From Diplosphaera chodatii (lineage: Eukaryota > Chlorophyta > Trebouxiophyceae > Prasiolales > Stichococcaceae), in contig JAALGY010000037.1 in assembly GCA_032358165.1 (NCBI GenBank), positions 1,483,064-1,547,063 on the forward strand: a stretch of 64,000 nt of DNA, written 5' to 3'. The translations under genes were made by a program, and so were the position numbers. Of the stretch, positions 22,250-33,498 are shown in pieces (position 1 is the stretch's first letter; every line of letters begins with the position of its first letter). A model generated the notes under the pieces. The model ran no database searches, was not told the DNA's origin, and was given only the letters and a program-made list of their open reading frames with translations.

Positions 22250-25200
22250 ATGGGAGCAACACTGTCCGAGCCTGTGAAGGAGAAGGTACAAGTTGTCCGC
22301 AGGCGGCCTGCGCCTGCAGAGTCCTCTATAGCAGCTGCTTGCAGCGTGAGCAAACCCTGTCGGCTGGCACGTTGTACTGGAGCTCTGAAGCCCGATGCTT
22401 CGGTGCTCCTGCTGAGCAGGTGGTCGACGAGGATGAGGATGAGAACTACGACATCGGCGCGGTCGCCATGCAGGGCTGGCGCACAGAGATGGTGAGCCCT
22501 CCGCATTCCAGTTAGGGGACGTGACCCCTGCGCATCCCAGTTAGGGGTAGCAAGCAAACTGCTTGAAGCTACTCTTCAACCAGTAAGGGGTAGCAAGAGA
22601 ACTTCTTGAAACTACTCTTCAACTAGTCCTATTCCAGCCTGCTGCGGCGGCTCATGCGGTTAGACAGCAGTCCTGTGATACAGCGCAGCTCGCTCATGCT
22701 TGTGTTGCCGTCGGGCAGGAGGATGCGCATGTGGCGAGGAGCGGGCTGCGGGACGACCCGGACGCGGGGGTGTTTGCAGTGTTTGACGGGCACTGCGGCA
22801 GTGAAGTGTCCCGCTTTGCTGCGCGCTACCTGGTGAGAACCAAGCTGCATCGTAGTCAGTGATAGCGGCTGCAGGTCTGCGCATTGCTGGCTCCCACACA
22901 TGGACAGCGACCCTGTGGAACCCAAGGTGTACTGATGCGCTTGAGCCAGTTGAGCCGCCCTGCAGCCGGGGCAGCTCGAGCGGACGCAGGGCTGGGCGGA
23001 GGGCGACGTGCGGCGCGGCCTGCGGGACACCTTCCTGCGCCTTGACCAGGTATTCCCCGGGGGCGCTCAGAGCCGCTGGCCGCAGGACTGTCATCATGTT
23101 CAGAGGCAGATGCGTAATGGCTTGTGTGGGGTTGAGCAAGACCCGGACATGGAGTTGCGCCACGCGGGGATGATGGCACGGCTGGGGTTGCTGCAGGCGC
23201 TGCTGCACGTGGAGACGCAGCCCTTCCTGAAGGGCGTCGCCATCAACGCGGACAAGGCAGCTGCCAAGGGGCTGCCCTCCCGCCCCGCCGAGAAGTGAGC
23301 ACGATCCGCCGGGACACCCTGCAACCTGCAAACTGCCCCGCTGCCACCCCTCTCTTGCCCTGATGCAAACACATTCCCTTGCCATCCTCTTGACACCCCT
23401 GCAGGTGGCCGTCAGCAGTTTGTCTTTATGCCCTGCTGCAGCAGACAGAAGTTTGCTGCGACCCCTTCATGGCGACCCCGCAGGTGGCCGTCCGCGCTGG
23501 CACATGGGGCCGAGCGCATGTGCAAGCCGCCCATGTGTCCTTCATGCGCTTCTGTTCCCATGGTCCTCACCTGCCGGCGCCGCAGGTGGCCCTCGGCGCT
23601 CGCGTACGCGGACGAGCACATGGCGGAGTACCCGCCCGACGGCCTGGCGCAGCCCAACCTGGACACCCACCACCTGGCCGCCAAGGTCGCCTCGCTGGTG
23701 GACTCCAAGATCAGGTGCCGCTTCGCCGCTGGTTTCCCCTAGTGCACATGGAGTCCCTTACCAAACCCTGGTGCTGCCGCCCTGCTGGGTACCGCCAAGT
23801 CTGCGCACCCCGCTCAGAGCTGCCTGCAGGGCATGTTCGCGCAGCCGTGGCTGCGATGGTGGACGCTGCCTCGAGCGAAGCTCATCTGAGCCCCTGCCAG
23901 ACCGCGCCCGTGGCCCCGACTGCATGTTCGGGCTGGACTGGGCCAGGCTAGCATTGACGTGAGCTTGGGTTGGAGGTTGCAAATAACTTGGGAACTGAGC
24001 TGCGCTCCTCGCATGTTGCAGGCTGGGCACGGCGGCGGGGTGCACCGCGTGCGCGGCAGTGGTGCGGCGGGGGGTGCTGACGGTGGCCAACGCGGGCGAC
24101 AGCCGCTGCGTGCTGTGCCGCGGCGGCGCCGCGCTGGACATGAGCTCCGACCACAAGCCCGACCTGCCGGAGGAGGCCGCCCGCATCGAGGAGGTGCGCC
24201 CGGGTTCAGGCCTCAGAATTAAATGTACACATATGTCCTGTTACCCTTCAGCATGCTGTCACTTTGGCATGCTGTCCCCCGTATTGTGGTTGGAATCTCC
24301 AAGCCCGGCTCGCACCGGGCAGGAGCCTCGCAGCAGCCTTGCTGTGTTGGGAGGCAAGGGAAGCTGGACGTCTTCACGTCCTGCGCTCTCATGTGCTTCA
24401 GGCGGGCGGCTTTGTGCGGAACGGCCGCACCTGCGGCAACCTCAGCCTGTCGCGCGCGCTCGGCGACTTCGAGTTCAAGCGCAACAGTGCGCTGCCATGC
24501 TCCGCCTCCTTGCTTTTGCAAGCTACATAGCGTCCTTGGCACAGCCCTTTACGGCAAGCTGCCCTCCTATTGCTTGTGCCTGGACCATGCTCAACTGCCT
24601 GCTGTGTCGAACAGCTGTGCAAGATGTTCATTGGCCTTGTTCGTGCACGATGAGGGTGTCTGCAGTGCGCGATGTAGGGTCACGAACCATTACATGCGCT
24701 GAAATGCCAATGCTGGTGGTGTCTAAACGGCTGACGCCAACCTCGTGCACGTTGCAGGCGGCATGAAGGCCTCGCAGCAGATGATCACGGCGATGCCGGA
24801 AATCCGGGAGGAGCAGCTGCAGGAGGACGACGAGTTCCTGATCCTGGCCTGCGACGGCATCTGGGAGAACCTGAGCAGCCAGCAGGTGCGGCGGCGGTGC
24901 CTGGCTGCATGACGCCTCAGCATCCTGGCAGCTGTGGTGTGAGCTGTGGCTATCTATGCATCTTCAGCGACGCCAGCACACCACCAGATCGGATTCGCAC
25001 ACTGCACAGGCGTGAATATTGTACATGCTACCTGCAACTTGTTGTCCCCTCAAACCAACAGGTGGTGGACTTTGTACGGGAGCGGCTGCAGGGCGGCGCC
25101 TCGCCGGCGGAGGCCGCCGCCGCCCTGTGCGACCACTGCCTGGCGCCCACCCTGTACAGGTAGAGCATTTGCTGCCGCATTACTCTCCATCAAGTGTGAT

Positions 25201-27026
25201 GTACAGCGCTCTGGACTGCAAGCGACCCAGCCATTTCAGGTTCACATGTCCCAAAAGCGACGATGCAACGTGCGGTGGCACCTCCCTGGCAACCTTGTGC
25301 ACCGCAATCATGCTCCGAGCACCAAATGCTGTTAAGGTGCCCAGACCATGCGCTGCCCAGAGCACCAAACTGCCGGGCTCCGGCACCTCACCAAGCTGCT
25401 GCGCTTGTGCCTGCAGTGATGCGGCTGTGGGGCGCATGATGGGCGGCACTGCTGCTGAGGCGCCGCAGCAGGCTGGCCTTCCAGGCGAGCCGGTCTCCTG
25501 CGTGCGACCGGAAGCCGAATCAGAGGAGGATACCTCAGGTGAAACAGTGGTGATGACCTGGGTGATGGCAAACACGTATAGGCTGGTGAGTGTCCTTCAG
25601 ACGCCTGCCTTGTACAGCACTCATGTGTCGTACGCGATTGCATGCTGGTGGAAGCTAAGGAATGCCCCGACCTACTGCAGAGTCAGCCGCAGCTGGTGAC
25701 GGCGGTGCACGGCAGCAGGACGGCAGCCTCGGCGCGAACGTGGCGGCAGCCATGGACTCGGTGGATGCTGAGGCTGCTGCACTGGCGAACAACGACTCCA
25801 GCGCCCTGGGCCACACGGCCGCTACTGGGCAGGCGCCGCCCACAGACCTCGACCCCTCGGTGTGTTCACCTGGTTCAGCACTGTCATATACTGCAAGCAG
25901 AGTCACGCAATTTGCCTGTATATCACTTATTGCAGGCCGGGTGCAGCGTGCGCCAGCGGCCTTGGCATTGGGGTGGCCATGCGACCAGGCCCGGGATCCA
26001 CCAACCGGCCCCGTTTTCGCTGCAGGTCGGGCTGCCGCACAGCGGGGAGGACGGCGAGTGCAACCCGTGGGACGCGTTCGCGGCCGCGATGCAGCTGATG
26101 CGGGAGAAGCCAGACGCCAGCGAGGCGGAGATCGCGCAGGCGGTCAGCGCCTGCTCCCTCGGCGGCGGCAGCGGCGCCGAGCCGGAGCAGATGGCGCCCC
26201 CCCGGCAGCAGGCGGCGGTCGAGCAGGTGGGCGGCCGCCTTCTCCGTGCTGCCGTGGGCACTCCTGCTGGGGCCCCGTCAGCTCCTGCTGTGCCCTGCGT
26301 GCCCTGGCATGGCAGCCGGCAGCATGAGCAGGTGGCGGGGCAAGAGGTGCTCAAAAGTTTACAGTCACTCCAGCGGAGTGAATGTAATGTGACTGACAGT
26401 TGATGTGTGACAGGAGCATGTCACAAACTGTGGGAGCAGCCACACCACAATACAAACCATTGACCTGCAGCTGAGGGCGTCGCCGCGGCCGATGGGCCCC
26501 GACAGCAAGGACGGCTACGGCTGCGACAACATGTCGGTGCTGATCGTGCAGCTGAAGGACCGCGTCAAGTCCCGGTCCCGTGCGTCAACCTTGTGCCTAG
26601 ATGCTGCTGCGCACAAGTCTTCTCCCTGCGGCCCTCTGCAGCACCTGCGAAAGCCTGTCGGTGTGCATACGCCTTGCCTGGCTGCATGTCAGACGCCAAG
26701 TAGTCCCCTGACCCACCGCTGGCATTTCGGCAGCATGATGGTGGCGTCTGCTGCATCCCAGGCGCCGGCTCCCGGGGGCAGGCGGCCTCGGCGTCCAGCG
26801 GCTGGGCGCCGCAGGGCGGGGGCAGCGGCAGCAGGACGGCGGGCCTGGCAGCCTGGGGGTCCACAGCGCAGCCGCTGCAGCGTTGGGCGGCACCAGCGGC
26901 GGCGCGGCGCGCGGGCTTCCTCACGAAAGCCGTGCACACGCCCGGTATGCCGATGCCACCGTCGATCACTGCCTGGTGGCATTGCGGCGGGCCGCTCAGC
27001 AGGCAGACGTACATTTGATTTTTTGA
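22250..27026 (+). CDS. PP2C-family Ser/Thr protein phosphatase with a long insertion (15 exons)
   Basis: It is a metal-dependent (Mg/Mn) protein phosphatase of the PPM/PP2C family. Exons are 22250-22285, 22420-22491, 22719-22832, 22966-23049, 23104-23294, 23586-23714, 24022-24193, 24402-24486, 24758-24885, 25062-25159, 25417-25538, 25681-25859, 26026-26226, 26471-26574 and 26762-27026. Phases agree throughout and give about 659 residues. The start [12 protein letters not shown] is a possible N-myristoylation signal (MG). Catalytic blocks are [64 protein letters not shown] and [15 protein letters not shown]. An acidic, Ala/Gln-rich insert of about 168 residues (exons 11-13) separates HCLAPTLYR from GCDNM, which are close together in plant homologues. 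The last donor (26575) is weak, so the final ~90 residues are tentative. Confidence 0.9.
22538..22623 (+). repeat. 43-bp tandem duplication in a PP2C intron
   Basis: Two head-to-tail 43-base units, 22538-22580 and 22581-22623, share the frame CAGT[T/A]AGGGGTAGCAAG and end CTACTCTTCAAC. They differ at only a few sites. A further partial CCAGTTAGGGG lies just upstream, at about 22508. The array is inside the intron that precedes the EDAH exon. Confidence 0.85.
23401..23610 (+). repeat. Three serial copies of a PP2C exon start
   Basis: The acceptor-plus-exon start GCAGGTGGCC[G/C]TC occurs three times, at about 23401, 23479 and 23582. The second also shares CCGCGCTGGCACATGGGG-like sequence with the exon. 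Only the third copy continues as the conserved exon ([19 protein letters not shown]). The earlier two degrade within 15-40 bases and look like partial duplications that carried the acceptor with them. Confidence 0.65.
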
Positions 27027-28326
27027 ACATGCACCCTCGTGCAGGTGTGCCGCGGGCGAGGGTGCCTGTGCCGACCGCGGCTCGGGCCGCAGGTACCAGA
27101 CTAACAGCGCTACCAACTGGGCGGTGCCTGCAGCACCTGCAGATGGCTGCGAGGCAGCTGGGGCATGTGCGCCTGTGAGATGGTCTCGGACAGCCGGAAA
27201 CCTGTTGGGTAAATAGACGTGGGCATGTGGGCAGAGTTGCGACCGGATGTGGTAGAGTAGCCCAACATCTTGCCAACTCCGTCAACTCGACTGTATCAGC
27301 GGAGCGTGAGAGGCATTTGTTTGCCATCTTGTTGACCTTGCATGCGCTTCTTGATATGTGGACTGCCGATGCTCGGCATGCCTTGTTTGCTGAGCAGTGC
27401 TGCAGATCTCGCGGCAACTGAAATCGATAGTCGCTTTTCAGATCGCTGTCAACAGCCGACATTCGGCCCACACCGTTGGACCACTCGTCAACTGCTCAAC
27501 GTGCTTGGTCTGACTGGTGCGAATCCCCAGTGACTGGCCGCTAACTTCCCGCTTCAGTTGCTCAGGTACAGGTGCGCTGGAGCTCTGCGAGGAGGTTAGT
27601 GTTTGCCCTGAGCTGGTTTCCACACCGGCAGGCTCGCTGGCAGTGACATTTCGCCTGCTGTGGCGGATCGTTTGCGCGATCGCAGAACAGCGAACCTGCA
27701 AGATACCCTTGCGATGTGAAGCACAGGGTAGTCGTGGCTGTTGACTCAGCCGCTTCGCCGCCTTGGAGACATAGAGCTGCACTGTAGGAAGGTCGAGTAG
27801 CATCTGCAGCTGCTCTCCGACGGGGCCAGGCGTCAGACGCGCTTGAGCAACGCCCGCTCCGAGGCTCGGATGCAGCTTTTGACAGGGCGAGTCTGGCAGC
27901 GCAGTCGGCGTCTTCTGAGGTAAGTGGACAGACCAGGATTATAGTGGCCAGTCACCACACCTGTACTAACGTGGCAGCACGCCAGCGGGCGGGTTCGCTA
28001 CACCTAGACGCTGCATTGTGTGGCACCGTTGCAAAGTTTCAGGGAGTGCTGCACTCACGGTGCAGCTGGCAAGAACAATCCTTTGCAGGCTGTGATTAAA
28101 CCCTTTACAACATGCAGGCATGTCTTTGCAGTGCACGGCACAAGTTCAGCGCATGCAAGGACGCTCCCGCGCCGGCCAACACCCCTGCATACCCTCCATA
28201 TTCATTGTACACCATGAGGTTGCGGCTTGACACAACGTCGTGCCATACCGCAGGCCAAGCACGCTGGATTGGCGGGCTGGCCCGTAGGCGGCTGCTGGCA
28301 GCTGAGCGCCACAGGGCGTCCACGCA
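27027..28326. other. Intergenic, about 1.3 kb
   Basis: It follows the PP2C stop. The stretch from about 27200 to 27760 is noticeably less GC-rich than its surroundings. One minus-strand frame of 121 codons is open there but has no recognisable feature. No RNA gene was identified. Confidence 0.45.
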
Positions 28327-28767
28327 ATGGCTGCGACTCTGGGCATCCCAGCAAACGCCACCTGCACGGCGGTTGCAGTGGACGCGCTGGCGCTGATGCC
28401 GACGCTTAACTCCACTTCGCGCATGATGAAGGTGCTGCAGTACATTGCATGGTCTTCCCTGGGCGCCTTACTGGCATGTCCCACGATGCTGCATCTGCGG
28501 AAGGCAGTTTCCAGACGGGGCCACATCTGACGACATCTGCAGGAAGCGCTGAGCGTGGTGCCCAGGCCGATCCTCTTAGCAGGCGCCGCTTACGTCTCTG
28601 CCATGAGCGCCGCCGCTGGGTTCGTGTCAAAGCCGCTGCGCCCCCTCGGGTACAGGCCCTTGTCAAGAGCAGCATCTGTCCGCCTGTTCATCGCCTGTAC
28701 GCAGCTGTATATTGCATCCTCAGAACAGGCGAGTTTCACGTCACGCGAGCCACCTGCATGCAGAAGG
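28327..28767 (+). CDS. Possible small gene or 5' exons, function unknown
   Basis: An ATG at 28327 opens 35 codons (MAATLGIPANATCTAVAVDA, ending STSRMMK) up to a donor at 28432. A GCAG acceptor at 28542 then continues in the same phase as EALSVVPRPILLAGAAYVSA, a hydrophobic stretch, and LRPLGYRPLSRAASVR. The matching phase and the plausible membrane segment argue for coding. The 3' end is unclear: the frame stays open toward the next gene but does not join its first exon without a 42-base intron, which is very short. It may be a separate small membrane protein, or the true 5' part of the following gene. No family was recognised. Confidence 0.3.
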
Positions 28768-28813
28768 TTGTGCTGGGCGTCATCAGCTGTTTTGCGCTGT
28801 GCGCTGCAGGACG

Positions 28814-31800
28814 ATGTCGATGGGGCGGGCTGCGCCGCCGCCGCCGCCGGCGCCCGAGATGCCGTGCGCCATGCACGGGTGCACCGTGCGCATGCTGGGC
28901 GGCCACAGCATCACTGTGCCCCTGGTGAGGGTCGCACACCTGGAGCACCTCGGAAACCCCACTTTGTTGAACTCAACCGGGGTATGGCACTGTTGGCAGA
29001 GATGGGCTGCTGCCTTGCGCACCTTGTCACCTTTCGACTGCTAACACATCAACTCTGAAATCAGCTCACACAGTGGTGTGCCAGCCCTTTCATGGTGCAC
29101 AGTCACGGAGCTGCAGCGTATGAGCCTTTGCTGTCAAGGAGCAAACTGAAGCTTCGTGTTCGGACATCTCGGAAGGGCTGACACCTGCTGAACTGCCTCA
29201 ACTCCGGCAGAATGGTGGCCTGATGCTGCTGCTGCTGCTGCTGCTGCTGCAGTGTGATTGCTGCCATCCTGAAATGGACCGCACATGGTTGTGAGTGTGC
29301 CCATCTGCAGGCGCCGGACATGACGCTGCGGCAGGTGCAGGAGACGGTGCAGCTGGCCAGCGGGCTGCACGTGCAGCAGCAGCGGGTGTTTGTCCTGGAG
29401 GAGCGCGGCGACATCCTGCAGCCGCGCCCCACCCTGGGGTCCCTGGCCAAGGCCATGTCGCAGTCGCTGTCCCAGCGGCCGTCTGCAAAGGCCGCCCTTG
29501 TAGGTGAGCCACTTCTGCAACAAGCAGATGGGACACAGTACAGCTTTGGTGTGAGTTATTGCAGGCTGAAACATGCTGTCAACATGTACACAAGACTGTC
29601 TGCATGCAGTCAGGTGCAGCAAACAGATGTGCAGCGCAGGCACACTCGCCTGATCTTTCGTGCTGCTGCAACTGCAGGGTGGGTCAACTTTTTCTTCCTG
29701 CCGGAGGTCATCAACCGGGAGTGGGCGGGGCGCGGGCTGCTGGCCTGGACCAACACGCACCTGGTCACGCCCCTGCGCCGGCGCTCGGCCGACCCCGCGG
29801 CGGCGGCTGCCTGCGTGCCGGTGACGCTGCAGGTGCAAAATCTCGCCTCGTACCCGGCAGATGGCCATCCATCGGCGTTGCCTAGCAAACCGCTAAGATA
29901 TGTCACCAGGTTCACTTGTGATGCTGCTCACGGTTGAGCTGCCAGTTGGCATGCAAAATAACAAACTCAGCATGGGCGAGGTGGCAGGATGCTCCTGCCA
30001 GCAGCGGTAGTTGTGGCTGCAGAGCCTCTCGGGCGCCACCGCCGACATCGAGTTTGACAGCGTGGCGGTCGTGGCGGACGTGCACGCCGCGATCCGCGGC
30101 CGCTTCGGCATCCCCCTCGACCGCCAGTCCCTCGTCATTGCAGGTGCTGCCCCTGCCGTTGATCCATCGGCACGTGTCACCGCAATGCTGCGCGTCAGCG
30201 CATGCTTTCCATCACGTAGCTGACCATGGTGTCGGGTGCCGGCCCGAAGATCTCAATGCTCCATACGACCCTAACCCCAGATGCTTCGAACCACAGAGCG
30301 GCAGCCCAGCGGCCTGGTCACGCGCTCGGCGGATGCGGCGCTGACGACGGGGGTGCGCTCGCTGCGGGTGGCGTTCGACGCGGCGGCGGCGGCCCGCGCG
30401 CTGTTCACCGGCGAGCTGGAGGCGCTGTCCGCCTTTGGCACCCGCCGCTACACCGCGCAGGCCATGCAGGTAGCCATGATCAGCGGGCGCAGCCTTGGGC
30501 AGGACGGATCTCATGTCAGGGGATAGCATGCACTCACTGTTTGCATCTGCTGGTGGCGGCATGATCCAAGAGCCCTGAGCCCAGCACAGTGATGGCTGCT
30601 CATTCATTGTTGGAATTGGAAGTGCAGCCAGTATTGGATTGTTGAGTGCTCGCCGCATGCAGAGCGCGCTGTCCCGGCTGCGGGGCGTGGGCGAGCCTAA
30701 CATCACGATGCGGCTGCAGACGCCCGACGGCCGGGTTCTTCTATCCGTGGTGCGCTCTGCCGACAACTGTTAAACCCTTTCCCCAGTTGCTTCGTTTCTC
30801 GTGTGTCCGCCTGCCACCGCTTTGCGCATCAGCTTGGGAGTTCTGCCAAGCATGCAGGCTGCAGGGCCACGCCTGCGGTACTGACTCTGGCTTGTCTGTC
30901 ATCTGCAACATGGTGCGCTTTGGCGACTGCCCAGGGTCGCACGATCCCCACGCCGGGCTTGTGTGGCACTATCTTCACCCCAGCACGAGCATCCTGCTGG
31001 CAGCATGCAGGGCTGATTAACACACACCTACCGCACTGACTCTGCCGTGTGTCCCTCACGCGCAACAGCCGCGGGGCACGACCATCGGCGAGGTGGCGGC
31101 GCTGGCGCAGGAGGCGCGCGGCAACATCTCCGGCGAGCCACTGCAGCTGCTGCTGACGCCGCCCCGCGCGCCGGCGGCCGCGACGCCGCCCCGCCTCCCT
31201 ACAGGCAGGGGCAGCCTGTGTCCTATGTGACCAACTGGTTCAGATGCTGCTTGTGCTGGCGTCCCACACCATGCAGCGAGATGTGGAGCCATCCATCCAC
31301 CGGCATGTGCTCAGGCTGCGGGCAGCCACGCTTTGCAGCATTCGTGTACACATCACAACCAGCCTCTGCCCAGCAGCGCGAAGTCGTGCCAGCTGTCTTA
31401 GCCTGATTGACGATGCTACAAGCGCGCTGCTGTTTGCCTTCTGTCAAGTAGACCCTCACTTCGATTTCCTGGTTCCCTGCAGGTGGCCTGATGTCGCCGC
31501 TGCCGCCCGTGGCGGCTGCGGTGCCGGGCTCGCAGCGCCGCTCGCCCCGGCAGCAGGCGGCGCAGCAGCAGCTGTGGGCGGAGGCGGCGGCCGCGGCGGC
31601 CGCCAGCCCGCCCGCTGCTGCCGCCACCCCTGGCGAGGCGGCGGCAGAGGCAGCAGCTGCGGCGCTGAAGGCGGTCCCCACGGCTGCTGGCAGTTGCGGC
31701 TGCAAGACCCCGCCACACCTGCCGCCATCACCCTTCGCCGGCTTGCCGGAGCTGGCGCGGAAGCTGGATGCAGAGTTCGGCTTCGCTTCCGGTGAGGGCA

Positions 31801-32066
31801 TGCCTTGGCACTTTCTTTCGTTGCCTACTGCCAAGCTCTGCCCACTTGGCACCAGATCTTGCCCTTGAATTGGCATCACATGCCAATTGCTCCCTGGCAC
31901 TTTAACAGACTGCGAGGAGTTGTCGGCTGGCAAGGGCGGCGGCGGCGGCAACAAGAGGGGCATCCTCGCTGGCGGCCTGCGCGCCGTGCTGCACCCCACC
32001 AGGACGCTGTCGCGCGCGCTGTCCAGCCGGATTGGGGACCTTTCGCCTGGAAAAATCGTGTATTGA
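28814..32066 (+). CDS. Unrecognised protein with ubiquitin-like segments (9 exons)
   Basis: Exons are 28814-28924, 29311-29503, 29678-29832, 30023-30143, 30297-30469, 30663-30749, 31069-31204, 31483-31791 and 31909-32066. They join in phase to 480 residues. The N-terminus is Pro-rich (AAPPPPPAPEM). Residues about 20-95 resemble a ubiquitin-like fold: CTVRMLGGHSITVPL, then APDMTLRQVQETVQLASGL and QQQRVFVLEERGDIL. Weaker beta-helix-beta stretches recur at about 149-194 (VPVTLQSLSGATADIEFDSV, then RFGIPLDRQSLVI) and about 267-318 (MRLQTPDGRVLLSVPRGTTI, then GEPLQLLLTP). Residues about 350-400 are Ala/Gln-rich, and the tail is basic (RAVLHPTRTLSRALSSRIG). The intron after exon 7 appears to use a GC donor (ACAG|GCAGGG). 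The ubiquitin-like reading is inference from strand/helix pattern; no named family was recognised. Confidence 0.62.
29224..29250 (+). repeat. CTG trinucleotide tract in an intron
   Basis: Nine uninterrupted CTG/TGC units lie in the first intron of the ubiquitin-like-segment gene. It is a simple-sequence tract typical of this GC-rich genome. Confidence 0.85.
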
Positions 32067-33498
32067 GCAGCACATTGGGCACCGCTACTCGCCAGCTGGT
32101 GGATGTCAGATCGGGCAGCTAGGCATCACAGCGGGCGGCAGGTCACATTTGTGCTTGTACCACAGCTTCAGCGGGGATTTGGGTCACGACATTTAGGCGC
32201 CACGACTGCATACCAGGTCGAGGAACGGACCACATCTTGCAGGGTACGGTGGTCCTCAGTTTGCAGTCAGCGGTGTTTGTACCATATATGGGGTGTCACT
32301 TTTCTTTGCCGATCCCGCAGCTTCGCTGGCAGCATTGTCGCAGCATTTGATTCGCATCACTCGGTCTGGTTTAGGCAGCAATATATGGACTTGCAGCGCT
32401 ACCAGGATTCGGTTCAGGGCGTGGTTTGGCACAAGGGTTTCAGCAGCTAACCGGGTTGGCGAATGCAATAGGGAATAGGATTCAGGGTGCTCATGTGGTA
32501 GCACATTATGATCACCGCTTCTGCTTGGTGCAGCTTGTCGATCGGACGGTGTCACACATTGGACAGGTACTGCTGTACACAGGACTCCGGTGTAGGCACA
32601 CATGGTTGACATCAAACCCTCATCTGTTTCATAGATACTCAGGAATAGGAGGCAAGCACCTCTTCTCCCAAGATTCGTTTGTGCTCTAATAAACGACCCA
32701 GTGCTGTGTGACGGCGACTCTGCCAGGCTTTTGAGCTCGACACAAAAACACACCGACAGTGCACTTCATCGATACCGCAGCAGCCCTACCTGGACCGAAT
32801 GACAGCTTCAGCCGTCGGCAGTGCTCTGCTGAGACCAAGATCTGTGAGGTACATCCGACATGCTGGTCGTACTGCATGCATGACACTGACGGCCTGAGAG
32901 GGCTGCATGTTGCCATACTTTGGTATGCCTCGCCACATCATCACATCAGCACGCATCACCAAGAAGAACTACGTGCAGTAGCCATCACAAGCTGTTGCAA
33001 GGCATGCATAACCGTGGAACAGTCCCGATGCTGGTCATCTCAGGATCATCGCAACTGAATGCGAACCTTGTGCTGCTGACCAGGTGATGTCAGCGCTGCG
33101 ACACTCAGGGACTCCCTTTTCTGGAACGATGCAGGCCGGCCGTTGCAGGTATGATCTCCTGTGCAGTTGCGGTGTGGCCAGGTAGGCGGTCTCAGCTGAC
33201 TCTGCATGCAAGTCAACTCGTAGCTCCACACATGCACCGGTTGATGACATCCCGGACGCACTGGAAGTTGTGGTTGTCAAAGTCCTAGCTACACAACCGC
33301 AGTGCTTCAGCCCTAGCACGAAGATATTCACTGCCGTGTGTGCCACCTGTGCGACGTGGTCCGTTCGCAGTACATACAATTCCTCCACCTCGGAGCAGCA
33401 AGCGGCCATCCGAAGAAGGGTGCGCTTGGGGTGCACAGGGCACCAGGCTGCCACCATAGTGCTGACAGCAGAAACGGCTCGTCTCTGCCCTTTCTTGT
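32067..33498. other. Intergenic between convergent genes, about 1.4 kb
   Basis: It lies between the stops of the ubiquitin-like-segment gene (+) and monooxygenase copy 2 (-). Base composition is lower in GC than in the genes. No coding block was recognised. A minus-strand frame of 188 codons (33035-33601) overlaps the last monooxygenase exon and looks like a chance frame. Confidence 0.45.

Noticed and set aside
26362..26395. Hairpin TCACTCC-AGC-GGAGTGA with an outer CAGTCAC/GTGACTG pair
   Set aside because: It lies within a PP2C intron, is short, and has no known RNA family resemblance; it could arise by chance.
27438..27803. 121-codon minus-strand frame in the PP2C downstream region
   Set aside because: It lies in a lower-GC stretch and lacks any motif, signal peptide or neighbouring exon; a chance frame is more likely.
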